In this document: positions 6,921-12,827 of the stretch, one piece after another
Layout of the letters: each line of letters starts with the position of its first letter
How positions within the stretch are numbered: position 1 is the stretch's first letter
Source: Haloferacaceae archaeon
Lineage (GTDB): Archaea; Halobacteriota; Halobacteria; Halobacteriales; Haloferacaceae
Direction: 5' to 3'
Length of the DNA stretch: 12,827 nt
Assembly: GCA_018609965.1 (NCBI GenBank)
Contig: JAHENP010000048.1
Coordinates: 1-12,827, forward strand
The notes under the pieces: model-generated
Told to the model about the DNA's origin: nothing
The model's database searches: none
Seen by the model: only the letters and a program-made list of their open reading frames with translations
Position numbers and translations under genes: made by a program

Positions 6921-7761
6921 CCAGCGTCGCCTGTGTGTCGATTCCGTACACCTCGCGGGGCGTCTCGACGTGTGCCAGCCGGACGGCGTCGTCGTGGCCC
7001 TGCTCCAACAGCCACCGAACCCGTCGTGGGACGGTCTTGGGGCCCATCACCGCACCGGGCCGGTCCGAGTCGTCGACGAAGTCCGTCTCCATCAGGAACG
7101 GTTCGCCGCGTTCGACGGCTGTCTCCAGATACGCCTTCTCACACATCACGCTCGGTGTCGGGCCGTCGAGTTCTCCGTACGCGTAGTGTTTCACGACGCG
7201 GTGCGGGGAGAGCCCGCGTTCCTCGGCCCACGTCGCCAACTCCGGCTGTGCCCGGCTGGCCTCCGTGTGGAGCTGGACGGCACAGTCGTGGTCGGCGCCG
7301 AGTCCGAACGCGTGGCGGGTGGTCTCGTTCGAGGCCGCCCAGACGGCGTCGGACACCTCGTAGTGTGGCCGCCCGGATTTCAGCGCCAGCGCCCGGCCGT
7401 TCGCGACGTAGTCGACGGCCCGCGACAGCCCCGCGCGCATGATCTCCCCGGCGTCTTCGGGGTCGTGACCCGCCTCCACCAGCTTCGAGATGAGTCCGGG
7501 ATGGACGCCCAACACTGGCCACGCCCGCCCAGAGAGCCGTTGGCTGGCCCGCTCGACGACCGTGACCGTCGTCTCGAAGACGTGTTCGAAGTCGGCGGCC
7601 GTCTCCGGCAGGTCGCCGAGGTGCCAGGAGGGTTTGTTGACGACGAGTAAGTGGGTGCCACCCAGCCGCGCGAAGTCGTCGACCGCGTCCATCCCCCGGC
7701 CGTGGTCGGGATCGAGGTGGAGGTGGTCGTCCAACACCGGCGTGTCGAGTCGCTCGCTCAT
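6904..7761 (-). CDS. TatD-like metal-dependent hydrolase (COG1099 type)
   Basis: The 285-residue protein shows the amidohydrolase TIM-barrel pattern of the TatD-related archaeal family. Metal-ligand candidates are His13 and His15 in LDDHLHLD, His165 in QLHTEAS, His192 in VKHYAY and Asp227 in METDFVDD. VLGVHPGL (about 83-90) marks a further conserved strand, equivalent to GxHP in TatD. TatD proteins are deoxyribonucleases or related hydrolases, but the archaeal COG1099 branch has no confirmed substrate and I assign none. The ATG at 7761 starts just before the HxH strand; the open frame runs on to 7941 but that part is repetitive, lacks family sequence, and overlaps the next gene. The protein is soluble and probably cytoplasmic. 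No convincing promoter box was seen, so it could be read through from the small membrane protein gene upstream. Confidence 0.87.
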   Translation of the reverse strand: MSERLDTPVLDDHLHLDPDHGRGMDAVDDFARLGGTHLLVVNKPSWHLGDLPETAADFEHVFETTVTVVERASQRLSGRAWPVLGVHPGLISKLVEAGHDPEDAGEIMRAGLSRAVDYVANGRALALKSGRPHYEVSDAVWAASNETTRHAFGLGADHDCAVQLHTEASRAQPELATWAEERGLSPHRVVKHYAYGELDGPTPSVMCEKAYLETAVERGEPFLMETDFVDDSDRPGAVMGPKTVPRRVRWLLEQGHDDAVRLAHVETPREVYGIDTQATLDRDGS

Positions 7762-7835
7762 GCGTGGACGGTGGCGGCCGAGGCTGGTGTGTGTGTCGGA
7801 CACCCGCCGCTCCCAGACGAGTCGACGGTCGCGGG

Positions 7836-7908
7836 GATATCGTCGCTCTCTCGCGACATCGTCGCTTCCCGTGACATCGCCGCCCGTCACGATGTCGCCG
7901 ACCGTCAC
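7836..7908. repeat. Four degenerate 18-19-base tandem repeats across a stop codon
   Basis: Units are 7836-7854 (19 bases), 7855-7872, 7873-7890 and 7891-7908, each starting GATATC, GACATC or GATGTC and continuing with GYCGCYNNCCGTCAC-like sequence. A weaker fifth unit may follow to 7926. The fourth unit contains the stop codon (7905-7907) of the small membrane protein gene. The rest of 7762-7904 is a spacer in which I see no gene. Confidence 0.6.
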
Positions 7909-8156
7909 GACGCCGTCCGCACGAAGTGTATCACCTCCCACACGGCGGTCACGGCGATGATCACCAACACCGCTCCAGCGGCCTCGGAACCGGTGGGCAC
8001 CGAGACGGCCGGAACGGAGTTCACGACGGTCAGTGCCGTCTGTGAGGCTTCACCGAGCGACGGGAGTACCTGCCAGACGTACTTCGAGAGCGTTTGACTC
8101 GCGAGCAACGCGACCAACGCGGACAGTGTGTGTGAGCCGGCGGCTTTCGTCGGCAT
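7905..8156 (-). CDS. Small membrane protein with two predicted helices
   Basis: The 83-residue product has two hydrophobic segments, about residues 10-30 (LSALVALLASQTLSKYVW) and 59-79 (AAGAVLVIIAVTAVWEVIHF), separated by a polar loop of about 28 residues. Unlike the shadow frames here it has no Arg/Pro runs, its hydrophobicity is arranged in helices, and the ATG at 8156 follows an A/T-rich box, so I believe it is real. It resembles small haloarchaeal membrane proteins that I know only as hypothetical; no motif suggests an activity. It is divergent from the alpha/beta hydrolase across 86 bases and upstream of the TatD-like gene on the same strand. Its 3' end lies in an 18-base tandem repeat. 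Confidence 0.72.
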   Translation of the reverse strand: MPTKAAGSHTLSALVALLASQTLSKYVWQVLPSLGEASQTALTVVNSVPAVSVPTGSEAAGAVLVIIAVTAVWEVIHFVRTAS

Positions 8157-8180
8157 CGACTACACTGTTCGATCAGAGCA

Positions 8181-8188
8181 ACAAATCT
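8181..8188 (-). promoter_or_regulatory. Possible TATA-like box of the small membrane protein gene
   Basis: On the minus strand this reads GATTTGTT, 25-32 bases before the ATG at 8156, the right spacing for a leaderless message. The match is modest, but the surrounding divergent intergenic region has little other A/T-rich sequence facing this way. Confidence 0.4.
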
Positions 8189-8214
8189 GTTCGGATGATC
8201 GCCGTGCGACTCAC

Positions 8215-8218
8215 TTTT
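8215..8218 (+). promoter_or_regulatory. TATA-like box of the alpha/beta hydrolase gene
   Basis: Four T in CACTTTTGCG lie 25-28 bases before the ATG at 8243. The box resembles that of the surface protein gene (CCTTTTGAG). Its spacing supports the inner ATG over the longer open frame that starts at 8033. Confidence 0.55.
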
Positions 8219-8242
8219 GCGTGCCGGCCGTCGACTTCCCGT

Positions 8243-9016
8243 ATGAAGTCCGTGACACACCACGGCCGGGAGACCGCTTACGAGACGTTCGACCGCGGCG
8301 GAACCGGGCCGGGACTGCTGTGTGTCCACGGGAGCGGTGGGACCCGCGAGGTGTGGAAACCGCAGGCGAGACTCGCGGACGAGACACCGGTGACCACGCT
8401 CGATCTCTCCGGCCACGGGGACAGCGACGACACCAGTGCCGACGCCGGCACCGAAACGCTGAGCGTGTATGCCGACGACGTGGCCGCGGTCGCGGCGGCA
8501 ACGGACACGCGGGTGCTCGTCGGCAACTCGTTGGGCGGCGCGGTCGCGTTGTGGGTCGCAGTTGAACGCGACGTACCCCTCGACGGGCTGGTGCTCGCCG
8601 GCACCGGACCGCGCCTCCCGGTGTTGGACGACCTCCTCTCGTGGCTCGCGGAGGACTTCGACCGGGCGGTCGACTTCCTCCACGCGCCAGACCGGTTGTT
8701 CCACGCCGCAGACGCAGAGTACACGACTGCCTCGGCGGAGGCGATGCACGCGACCGGGCGCGCGGTGACAGAACGCGACTTCCAGACGAGTCACGCGTTC
8801 GACGTGCGCGACCGACTCGGTGAGATCGAGGTGCCGGCGCTCGCGCTCGTCGGTGAACACGACCGCCTCACCCCGGTGTCGTACCACGAGACGCTGTCGG
8901 CAGAGATCCGGCGGTGTGAACTGGGTGTGATCGAGGACGCCGCACATCTGGCGATGCTCGAACGCCCGCAGGCGTTCTGTGGGGCGTTGTCCGCGTTTCT
9001 CGACCGGCTCCAGTGA
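8243..9016 (+). CDS. Alpha/beta hydrolase
   Basis: The 257-residue protein is a single-domain alpha/beta hydrolase of usual length. The catalytic triad is Ser96 in the elbow VGNSLGGAV, Asp207 in GEHDRLTP and His235 in EDAAHLAML; the oxyanion-hole HGSGG is at 29-33. A helical cap (about 125-185) separates the two core halves. This layout is shared by esterases, epoxide or C-C bond hydrolases and haloperoxidase-like enzymes, so the substrate cannot be inferred. There is no signal peptide, so it is cytoplasmic. The frame is open upstream to 8033, but that part overlaps the divergent membrane protein gene and lacks family sequence; the promoter box favours ATG 8243. Its stop (TGA 9014-9016) falls in the first copy of a 27-base tandem repeat. 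Confidence 0.9.
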   Translation: MKSVTHHGRETAYETFDRGGTGPGLLCVHGSGGTREVWKPQARLADETPVTTLDLSGHGDSDDTSADAGTETLSVYADDVAAVAAATDTRVLVGNSLGGAVALWVAVERDVPLDGLVLAGTGPRLPVLDDLLSWLAEDFDRAVDFLHAPDRLFHAADAEYTTASAEAMHATGRAVTERDFQTSHAFDVRDRLGEIEVPALALVGEHDRLTPVSYHETLSAEIRRCELGVIEDAAHLAMLERPQAFCGALSAFLDRLQ

Positions 9017-9090
9017 ACGGGTGACATCGACCGACCCCAGTGAACGGGCGACATCGACCGACCCCAGTGAACGGGCGACATCGACCGACG
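9010..9090. repeat. Three nearly identical 27-base tandem repeats across a stop codon
   Basis: Copies are 9010-9036, 9037-9063 and 9064-9090. They differ only at one T/C in the first copy and at the final base of the third. Each copy contains CAGTGA, so the hydrolase stop codon and two codons before it are tripled in frame. With almost no divergence this looks like a recent duplication of the gene's last bases. There are no spacers, so it is not a CRISPR array. Confidence 0.9.
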
Positions 9091-9116
9091 GAGGTGGTGG
9101 ACAGCGTCGAGCGACG

Positions 9117-9200
9117 AAAACAGGCAAAAAGATTGAAATACGGAGCCGGGAGCACACCCCTCGTCCTCGGACGACGAACCCGGGTCGCCAGCGGGTGTGC
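9117..9200 (-). terminator. Structured 3' region with T tracts, downstream of panB
   Basis: Read on the minus strand from panB, an 8-bp stem (arms 9193-9200 and 9152-9159) encloses a 5-bp hairpin (9161-9165/9170-9174, four-base loop). These are followed by T-rich sequence with TTTTT at 9126-9130 and TTTT at 9117-9120. The T tracts are the likely end of panB transcripts, about 150 bases past its stop codon. Whether the stems matter is unknown. Confidence 0.4.
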
Positions 9201-9277
9201 GACACGACGACTCGGGAGACGCCGGCCTCGCGCCGCAGTGTCGCCTGTTCGCTCCACCGCTCTAGGGTCTCGACCGG

Positions 9278-10090
9278 TCAGTAGATGTCGTCCAACTCCG
9301 ACTCGTGGTGGCTGTGTTCCTCCGCCGGGAACTCCCTCTCCTCGACGGCCGTCCGGAACGACTCGACGGCGTCGGCCATCTCCTCGCGCACGTCGCCGAA
9401 CTGTTCGGCGAACGGCGGCGCCCGCTCGCTGAGCCCCAACACGTCCGTGATCACGAGCACCTGCCCGTCCGTCTCCGGTCCGGCGCCGATCCCGATCGTC
9501 GGAGTCTCCAACGCCGCCGTCACCTGCTCGGCGAGATTCGCCGGCACGTGTTCCAACACGAGCGCGAACGCGCCCGCTTCCTCGTGTGCTTCTGCCAACT
9601 CCAACAACTCCCTCGCGGCGGCCTCGTCGGTCCCCTGCCGGCGGTACCCACCCAGTTGGTTGACGTGTTGTGGTGTGAGCCCGAGGTGTGCCATAACCGG
9701 CACACCCACCTCCACGAGCCGTTCGGTCGTCTCGACGGTGTGTGGGCCACACTCCAACTTCACCGCGTCCGCGTCCGCCTCCTTGAGCATCCGTCCGGCG
9801 TTCTCGACACTGTCAGCTTCAGAGACGCCAAACGAGAGGAACGGCATGTCGGCGACGACCAACGGCTCTGTCGTCGCCCGCGCGACGGCCGCGGTCCGGC
9901 TCTGAACCTCCTCGACCGTCACCGGGAGCGTCGAGTCGTACCCCAACACCGTGTTCCCCATGCTGTCGCCGACGAGGATCACGTCGATTTCGGCCTCTTC
10001 GACGACCGCCGCCGTCGACGCGTCGTACGCCGTCAGCATCGTGATCGGCTCCGTACCCGCCGCCTCTCGCAAATCGCGCGTCGTCGTCAC
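9278..10090 (-). CDS. panB: 3-methyl-2-oxobutanoate hydroxymethyltransferase
   Basis: This 270-residue cytoplasmic TIM-barrel enzyme transfers a hydroxymethyl group from methylenetetrahydrofolate (or an archaeal equivalent) to 2-oxoisovalerate, giving ketopantoate for pantothenate and CoA synthesis. Family hallmarks are present: LVGDSMGNTVLGYDSTLPVT (39-58, Mg ligand Asp42), VADMPF (Asp81), AVKLE (Lys111) and the catalytic Glu180 in ALVLEHVP. IGIGAGPETDGQVLVITD (199-216) matches the conserved C-terminal substrate loop. The tail after about 250 is acidic and His-rich (EEHSHHESELDD), beyond the conserved core. The start is a GTG at 10090, supported by a CTTTAG box 25-30 bases upstream. It is transcribed divergently from the DUF5822-like gene, and no other pantothenate gene is nearby. 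Confidence 0.96.
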   Translation of the reverse strand: MTTTRDLREAAGTEPITMLTAYDASTAAVVEEAEIDVILVGDSMGNTVLGYDSTLPVTVEEVQSRTAAVARATTEPLVVADMPFLSFGVSEADSVENAGRMLKEADADAVKLECGPHTVETTERLVEVGVPVMAHLGLTPQHVNQLGGYRRQGTDEAAARELLELAEAHEEAGAFALVLEHVPANLAEQVTAALETPTIGIGAGPETDGQVLVITDVLGLSERAPPFAEQFGDVREEMADAVESFRTAVEEREFPAEEHSHHESELDDIY

Positions 10091-10109
10091 GGACCGACAG
10101 TGACGAGCG

Positions 10110-10167
10110 GACGGCTAAAGCCGTGTGGTCGGAGCCGACGGCGCGAACCGACACGGCTTAGCCCGTC
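10110..10167. promoter_or_regulatory. Nearly symmetrical divergent promoter of panB and the DUF5822-like gene
   Basis: The minus-strand box CTTTAG (10120-10115) lies 25-30 bases before the panB GTG, and the plus-strand box CTTAG (10157-10161) lies 24-28 bases before the GTG at 10185. The boxes are embedded in an imperfect inverted repeat: left arm 10110-10132, right arm 10148-10167, sharing the GGCTAA(A)GCCGTGT core with small indels, around a 15-base centre. The left arm also holds a smaller palindrome, ACGGCT-AA-AGCCGT (10111-10124). The symmetry could reflect a shared operator or simply two similar promoters facing apart. Confidence 0.6.
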
Positions 10168-10184
10168 GTCACACAAACCCGTCC

Positions 10185-10586
10185 GTGCCGGAGCGCGTCG
10201 AACGTCACGACCCGGACGGTGTCGACTACGGCTGGGTGATGCAAACGACGTTCGTCACGACGATCCTCGTCGGCGCACCGGTCGTCGCGCTCCTCTCGCT
10301 CGTCGCGCCACCACAGGACACCTGGGCGGCCCGCGCCGAGTTCGCGCTCCGTGTCGGTGCAGTCGTCTGGCTGGTGACGAGTGTCGCCGTCTATCTCTAC
10401 GCCGCGCGGGCCGCCGAGTCGGACGACTCAACCCTCGATGACTCCGCTGCGGACGACCCCGACACAGACGACTCCGACGACAGACAGAAGGACACTGCGA
10501 ATGCGGACGACGACACGGACGACAGAGTCGGCGAGACGCCGGACGGTGATCTCGGCGAGCCCGACACGCCTCGTGAAGGAGCGTAG
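10185..10586 (+). CDS. DUF5822-like membrane protein with acidic tail
   Basis: The 133-residue product begins VPERVERHDPDGVDYGWVMQ, which I recognise as the opening of a small haloarchaeal membrane family (DUF5822). Two transmembrane helices follow, about 19-41 (MQTTFVTTILVGAPVVALLS) and 54-74 (ALRVGAVVWLVTSVAVYLY). From about 78 to the end lies a tail dominated by Asp, Ser and Thr, probably disordered and cytoplasmic or surface-exposed. The GTG at 10185 fits the promoter box 24-28 bases upstream and the family start; the open frame to 10125 would cross that promoter. Its TAG stop directly abuts the stop of the convergent phosphatase gene. Function is unknown. Confidence 0.82.
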   Translation: MPERVERHDPDGVDYGWVMQTTFVTTILVGAPVVALLSLVAPPQDTWAARAEFALRVGAVVWLVTSVAVYLYAARAAESDDSTLDDSAADDPDTDDSDDRQKDTANADDDTDDRVGETPDGDLGEPDTPREGA

Positions 10587-11123
10587 CTACGGTCCCTCGG
10601 CGCCGACCCACTCGAAGTCGACACCCGCGCGTTCGGCTGCGACCGCGTCCCGACGGGAGTCGCCGACGAACACCGCCCGAGAGCCGGCGTCGAGTCGGTC
10701 GAGCGTCTCGACGAGCGGCTCCGGCTCTGGTTTCCGTTCCGGGACGGTGTCTCGACCGACGACGGCGTCGACTGCGCCCGCGGTATCGTGTGTATTTAGC
10801 GCGACCCGACACGCCGACTCGGAGTTGAGCGAACAGACACCCGTCGGCACCGCGAGCGGCAGTTCAGTCGCGCACGGTGCCGTTGTCGACGCCCGAGCGC
10901 CGGCGCGTTCGTGATCGGCGATCACCGTCTCCAGCTCCGTCTGGAGCCCAACCTCCCTTGCGGTGTCGAGCAACTGCCAGAGGCTGTCGTCTGTCTCGTG
11001 GCCGTGGGCGGCGAACAGCTCTCGGGCGTCGCTCGTGACGGTGTCCCACGACACTGCGAGATCGACGAGCGTCCCGTCGAGGTCGTAGACGACGGCATCG
11101 TACCCCTGCTCGCGCGTGGTCAC
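10587..11123 (-). CDS. HAD-superfamily phosphatase
   Basis: The 178-residue protein carries the haloacid dehalogenase motifs: motif I YDLDGTLVD with nucleophile Asp14 and acid/base Asp16, motif II probably at Ser99 (GVCSLNS), motif III Lys131 (ERKPEPEPL) and motif IV FVGDSRRDA (Asp155, Asp159). The segment between motifs I and II (about 21-90) is a small helical cap, as in phosphoglycolate-phosphatase-like enzymes, so a small phosphorylated metabolite is the likely substrate, but which one is not visible. The start is decided by the promoter: GTG at 11123 lies 23-30 bases after a clear TATA box, whereas the longer frame starting at 11141 would begin only five bases from it. The protein is cytoplasmic. 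The AlaX gene lies 81 bases upstream on the same strand. Confidence 0.9.
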   Translation of the reverse strand: MTTREQGYDAVVYDLDGTLVDLAVSWDTVTSDARELFAAHGHETDDSLWQLLDTAREVGLQTELETVIADHERAGARASTTAPCATELPLAVPTGVCSLNSESACRVALNTHDTAGAVDAVVGRDTVPERKPEPEPLVETLDRLDAGSRAVFVGDSRRDAVAAERAGVDFEWVGAEGP

Positions 11124-11145
11124 ACGCGGTGTTGGCGCCACCCGA

Positions 11146-11153
11146 GTATAACT
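11146..11153 (-). promoter_or_regulatory. TATA box of the HAD phosphatase gene
   Basis: On the minus strand this reads AGTTATAC, the best TATA match in the window, 23-30 bases before the GTG at 11123. It places transcription start at that GTG and gives the phosphatase its own promoter, separate from AlaX. Confidence 0.65.
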
Positions 11154-11204
11154 CTCCGGGGCGGCTCGGTGTGTGACGGCTGTGGCGGCGACCGCTCGGC
11201 GGGC

Positions 11205-12395
11205 TCACTCTCCTCGGAGCCACGCGACGACCCGGCCGCTGTCGGCGCTCAACCCGCCGCCTTGCGCGAACGTCGGCCCACCACCGCCGCCACCACCGAA
11301 CTCCGCGGTCAGATCGTCGACAATCTCGCCGGCGTCGACAGTGCCGTCCGTTGCGACGACGACGAACGGCGCCTGTCCGTCGCCGACGACCGCGACGACC
11401 GGTGTGTCCGTGTCGACGTGATCCTGTGCCCGCTCGCCGACATCGTTCGGGTCGAACCCCGCGACACTCCCGACTTGCCAAGTGATCCCGTCCCGTTCGA
11501 CAGTCGCGAGCCCCGACAGTGCCGCGTCGAGTGCCTGCGCTCGTAGGTCTGACAGCTCCGACTCCAGCGCCTCGACCCGCTCCCGTAGCGCGGCGGCCTC
11601 TTCCGGGAGGCTGTCGAGGTTGGTGTCGAGCCGTGTCGCCGTCTCGCGGGCGTTCGCGTGAACCGTCGCGTGACGGTCGATCCCACTCGGGCCGACCGCG
11701 AACTCGACGCGGGTCATCCCCTCGCCTGGGTTCGACCGGGACTGCACCGTCACCGGGCCGATCTCGCTGGTGTTCGAGACGTGAGTGCCGCCGCAGGCGG
11801 CCCAGTCCCACTCCTCGATCGTGACGACTCTGACCGTGTCGGCCTCGGCCATCACTCCCTCCTCGGTTTTGGCGTTGAACGACACCCGGTCGCGGTCGCG
11901 TGCCTCCGCGACCGGCACCGCTTCCCACGACACGGGTCGTGACTCCCAGACGGCGCGGTTCGCCAGCCGTTCCAGTTCGACCAGCGTCTCGTCGTCGATC
12001 TCGGTGGGCGTCGTGAAGTCGACCCGGACCTTCTCCTCGCCGATCCCGAACCCGCCGTACCCCAGGTCGTCGAGCAGCTGTCTCCCGGCGCCGTAGAGCA
12101 GGTGGCTCGCGGTGTGTGCGCGAGTGCAGTACGTCCGGAACGCGTCGTCGATCACACCCGTCACCGTCTCGCCCGGCTCGAACGCCGGTCGCGTGGCGAG
12201 TCTGTGGACGACACCGTCCTCGTCGGTGACGTGTTCGACGGCCGTCCCGCCGAGTGTGCCACGGTCGGCGGGCTGTCCACCGGACGCCGCGTAGAAGTAC
12301 GTCTCCGAGAGCCACACGTCCCGGCCGTCGACCGCTTCGACGGTCGTCTCGAACTCACGGACCGTCGGGTTCGCGGGGGCAAGTGTCGTTGTCAC
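11205..12395 (-). CDS. alaX: Alanyl-tRNA editing protein AlaX, long form with DHHA1 domain
   Basis: This 396-residue protein is a free-standing relative of the alanyl-tRNA synthetase editing domain, which hydrolyses Ser-tRNA-Ala (and sometimes Gly-tRNA-Ala). The start of the editing core shows YFYAASGGQPADRGTL (33-48). The zinc ligands are His94 and His98 in RAHTASHLL and Cys201 and His205 in AACGGTHVSNTSEIGP. A coiled-coil linker spans about 263-290, and the C-terminal third is a DHHA1-like domain ending with a Gly-rich stretch (seven Gly at 367-373) before PTFAQGGG, the motif seen in AlaRS C-terminal domains. I prefer the GTG at 12395 because homologues begin shortly before TVREFETTVE; an ATG at 12422 would add nine residues and cannot be excluded. 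No promoter box is evident, so it may be co-transcribed with the MBF1-like gene 84 bases upstream. Confidence 0.92.
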   Translation of the reverse strand: MTTTLAPANPTVREFETTVEAVDGRDVWLSETYFYAASGGQPADRGTLGGTAVEHVTDEDGVVHRLATRPAFEPGETVTGVIDDAFRTYCTRAHTASHLLYGAGRQLLDDLGYGGFGIGEEKVRVDFTTPTEIDDETLVELERLANRAVWESRPVSWEAVPVAEARDRDRVSFNAKTEEGVMAEADTVRVVTIEEWDWAACGGTHVSNTSEIGPVTVQSRSNPGEGMTRVEFAVGPSGIDRHATVHANARETATRLDTNLDSLPEEAAALRERVEALESELSDLRAQALDAALSGLATVERDGITWQVGSVAGFDPNDVGERAQDHVDTDTPVVAVVGDGQAPFVVVATDGTVDAGEIVDDLTAEFGGGGGGGPTFAQGGGLSADSGRVVAWLRGE

Positions 12396-12479
12396 ACACG
12401 CAGTGAACGACCACGGCCACATCAACGCCGGGGTCGGTGACCACCGTGTTCTCGCTCGATCACCCACCTCCGGGTGTCG

Positions 12480-12827
12480 TCACTCCTCGACGAGTTCCGT
12501 CTCCAGGAACGACTCCAACGAGGCGACGACGGAGCCGCCGACGTTCGCTCGCGCGGCACGCCCCTGTTCGACCGCCAACACCTCGTCTTCCGTCACGTCG
12601 AGTTCGGCCGCCAACTCCTCGACGGTCAGTCCAGCGTCCTGTCGGGCGCGTTCTGCCCGCTGGCCGTAGTCGGAGACCAGATACGGGAGCTGGTCGTCCT
12701 CGTAGTCGGTGCCGTCCTCGATCCACTCCGGGTTCCCCTTGCTGGCGTCGTGGACCCGCGCGGTGTTTTGTGCCGCCCGCTTGCCCGCGTTCGGTTCGCG
12801 TTCGCCGCGGTCGTCCCCTCGATCGTC
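12480..12827 (-). CDS. MBF1-like helix-turn-helix protein (C-terminal part)
   Basis: The last 115 residues of a protein entering from the right edge end at a TGA at 12480-12482. A charged linker (DDRGDDRGER) leads to a conserved block (RAAQNTARVHDASKGNPEWI, about 17-36) and then a Cro/XRE-type helix-turn-helix: RARQDAGLTVEELAAELDVT (about 60-79) and EDEVLAVEQGRAAR (80-93). The tail VASLESFLETELVEE matches the C-terminal helix of archaeal MBF1 proteins. Full-length haloarchaeal relatives carry an N-terminal zinc ribbon, which would lie outside the window. MBF1 in eukaryotes bridges activators and TBP; the archaeal role is less clear and links to the ribosome have been reported. Downstream on the same strand is alaX, so both may belong to a translation-related unit. 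Confidence 0.82.
   Translation of the reverse strand, partial: DDRGDDRGEREPNAGKRAAQNTARVHDASKGNPEWIEDGTDYEDDQLPYLVSDYGQRAERARQDAGLTVEELAAELDVTEDEVLAVEQGRAARANVGGSVVASLESFLETELVEE

Noticed and set aside
8030..9205. A 391-residue minus-strand frame opposite the alpha/beta hydrolase.
   Set aside because: It is an antisense shadow, Arg/His/Val-rich without family similarity; the plus strand has the full catalytic triad.
9305..10441. A 378-residue plus-strand frame opposite panB.
   Set aside because: It is an Arg-rich shadow of panB that also crosses the divergent promoter region.
11279..11300. A CCACCACCGCC-type run in alaX as a possible unstable microsatellite.
   Set aside because: It encodes the Gly-rich segment expected before PTFAQGGG in DHHA1 domains, so it is ordinary coding sequence.
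10864..12315. A 483-residue minus-strand frame overlapping alaX and the phosphatase gene.
   Set aside because: It is composed largely of Arg and Gly in a frame offset from alaX, and crosses two clear genes and a TATA box.

Overview
The window is chromosomal DNA of a halophilic archaeon (class Halobacteria). The evidence is high GC, strongly acidic predicted proteins, frequent GTG starts, A/T-rich promoter boxes 25-30 bases before start codons (leaderless transcripts), and typical haloarchaeal families: DUF2150, a DUF5822-like protein, a bacterial-type HMG-CoA synthase, an archaeal pilin-like secretion signal and an MBF1-like regulator. I see no tRNA or rRNA gene, transposase, integrase or CRISPR array. 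Most of the window is housekeeping; the unusual parts are one surface protein and several structured or repetitive non-coding stretches.

Layout. 2-280 (+): 3' end of an unidentified gene. 281-787: a spacer between convergent genes, filled with about ten short GC-rich hairpins, mostly with three-base loops. 788-2483 (-): HMG-CoA synthase of the mevalonate pathway (archaeal lipid precursors), followed 31 bases later by a thioredoxin-like protein. 2573-5284 (-): a 903-residue secreted protein with a pilin-like N-terminus, a region rich in N-glycosylation sequons, a calcium-loop motif and about 13 coils of a predicted beta-helix. 5343-5927 (-): DUF2150 protein. 6068-6814 (+): SAM methyltransferase. 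6904-7761 (-): TatD-like metal-dependent hydrolase. 7905-8156 (-): small two-helix membrane protein. 8243-9016 (+): alpha/beta hydrolase. 9278-10090 (-): PanB of pantothenate/CoA synthesis. 10185-10586 (+): DUF5822-like membrane protein, divergent from panB across a nearly symmetrical promoter region. 10587-11123 (-): HAD phosphatase, whose stop codon directly abuts that of its convergent neighbour. 11205-12395 (-): long-form AlaX, which clears mischarged tRNA-Ala. 12480-12827 (-): C-terminal part of an MBF1-like helix-turn-helix protein that runs off the window.

The genes are mostly single units with their own promoters. The likeliest co-transcribed pair is HMG-CoA synthase with the thioredoxin; AlaX may be read with the MBF1-like gene. 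HMG-CoA synthase and PanB both touch CoA metabolism, but they are 7 kb apart and nothing shows a link. Three gene 3' ends carry short degenerate tandem repeats that run across the stop codon, each with a different unit (20, 18 and 27 bases). No multi-gene undescribed system is evident. The strongest candidates for new biology are the beta-helix surface protein, the hairpin-filled spacer and the stop-spanning repeats.
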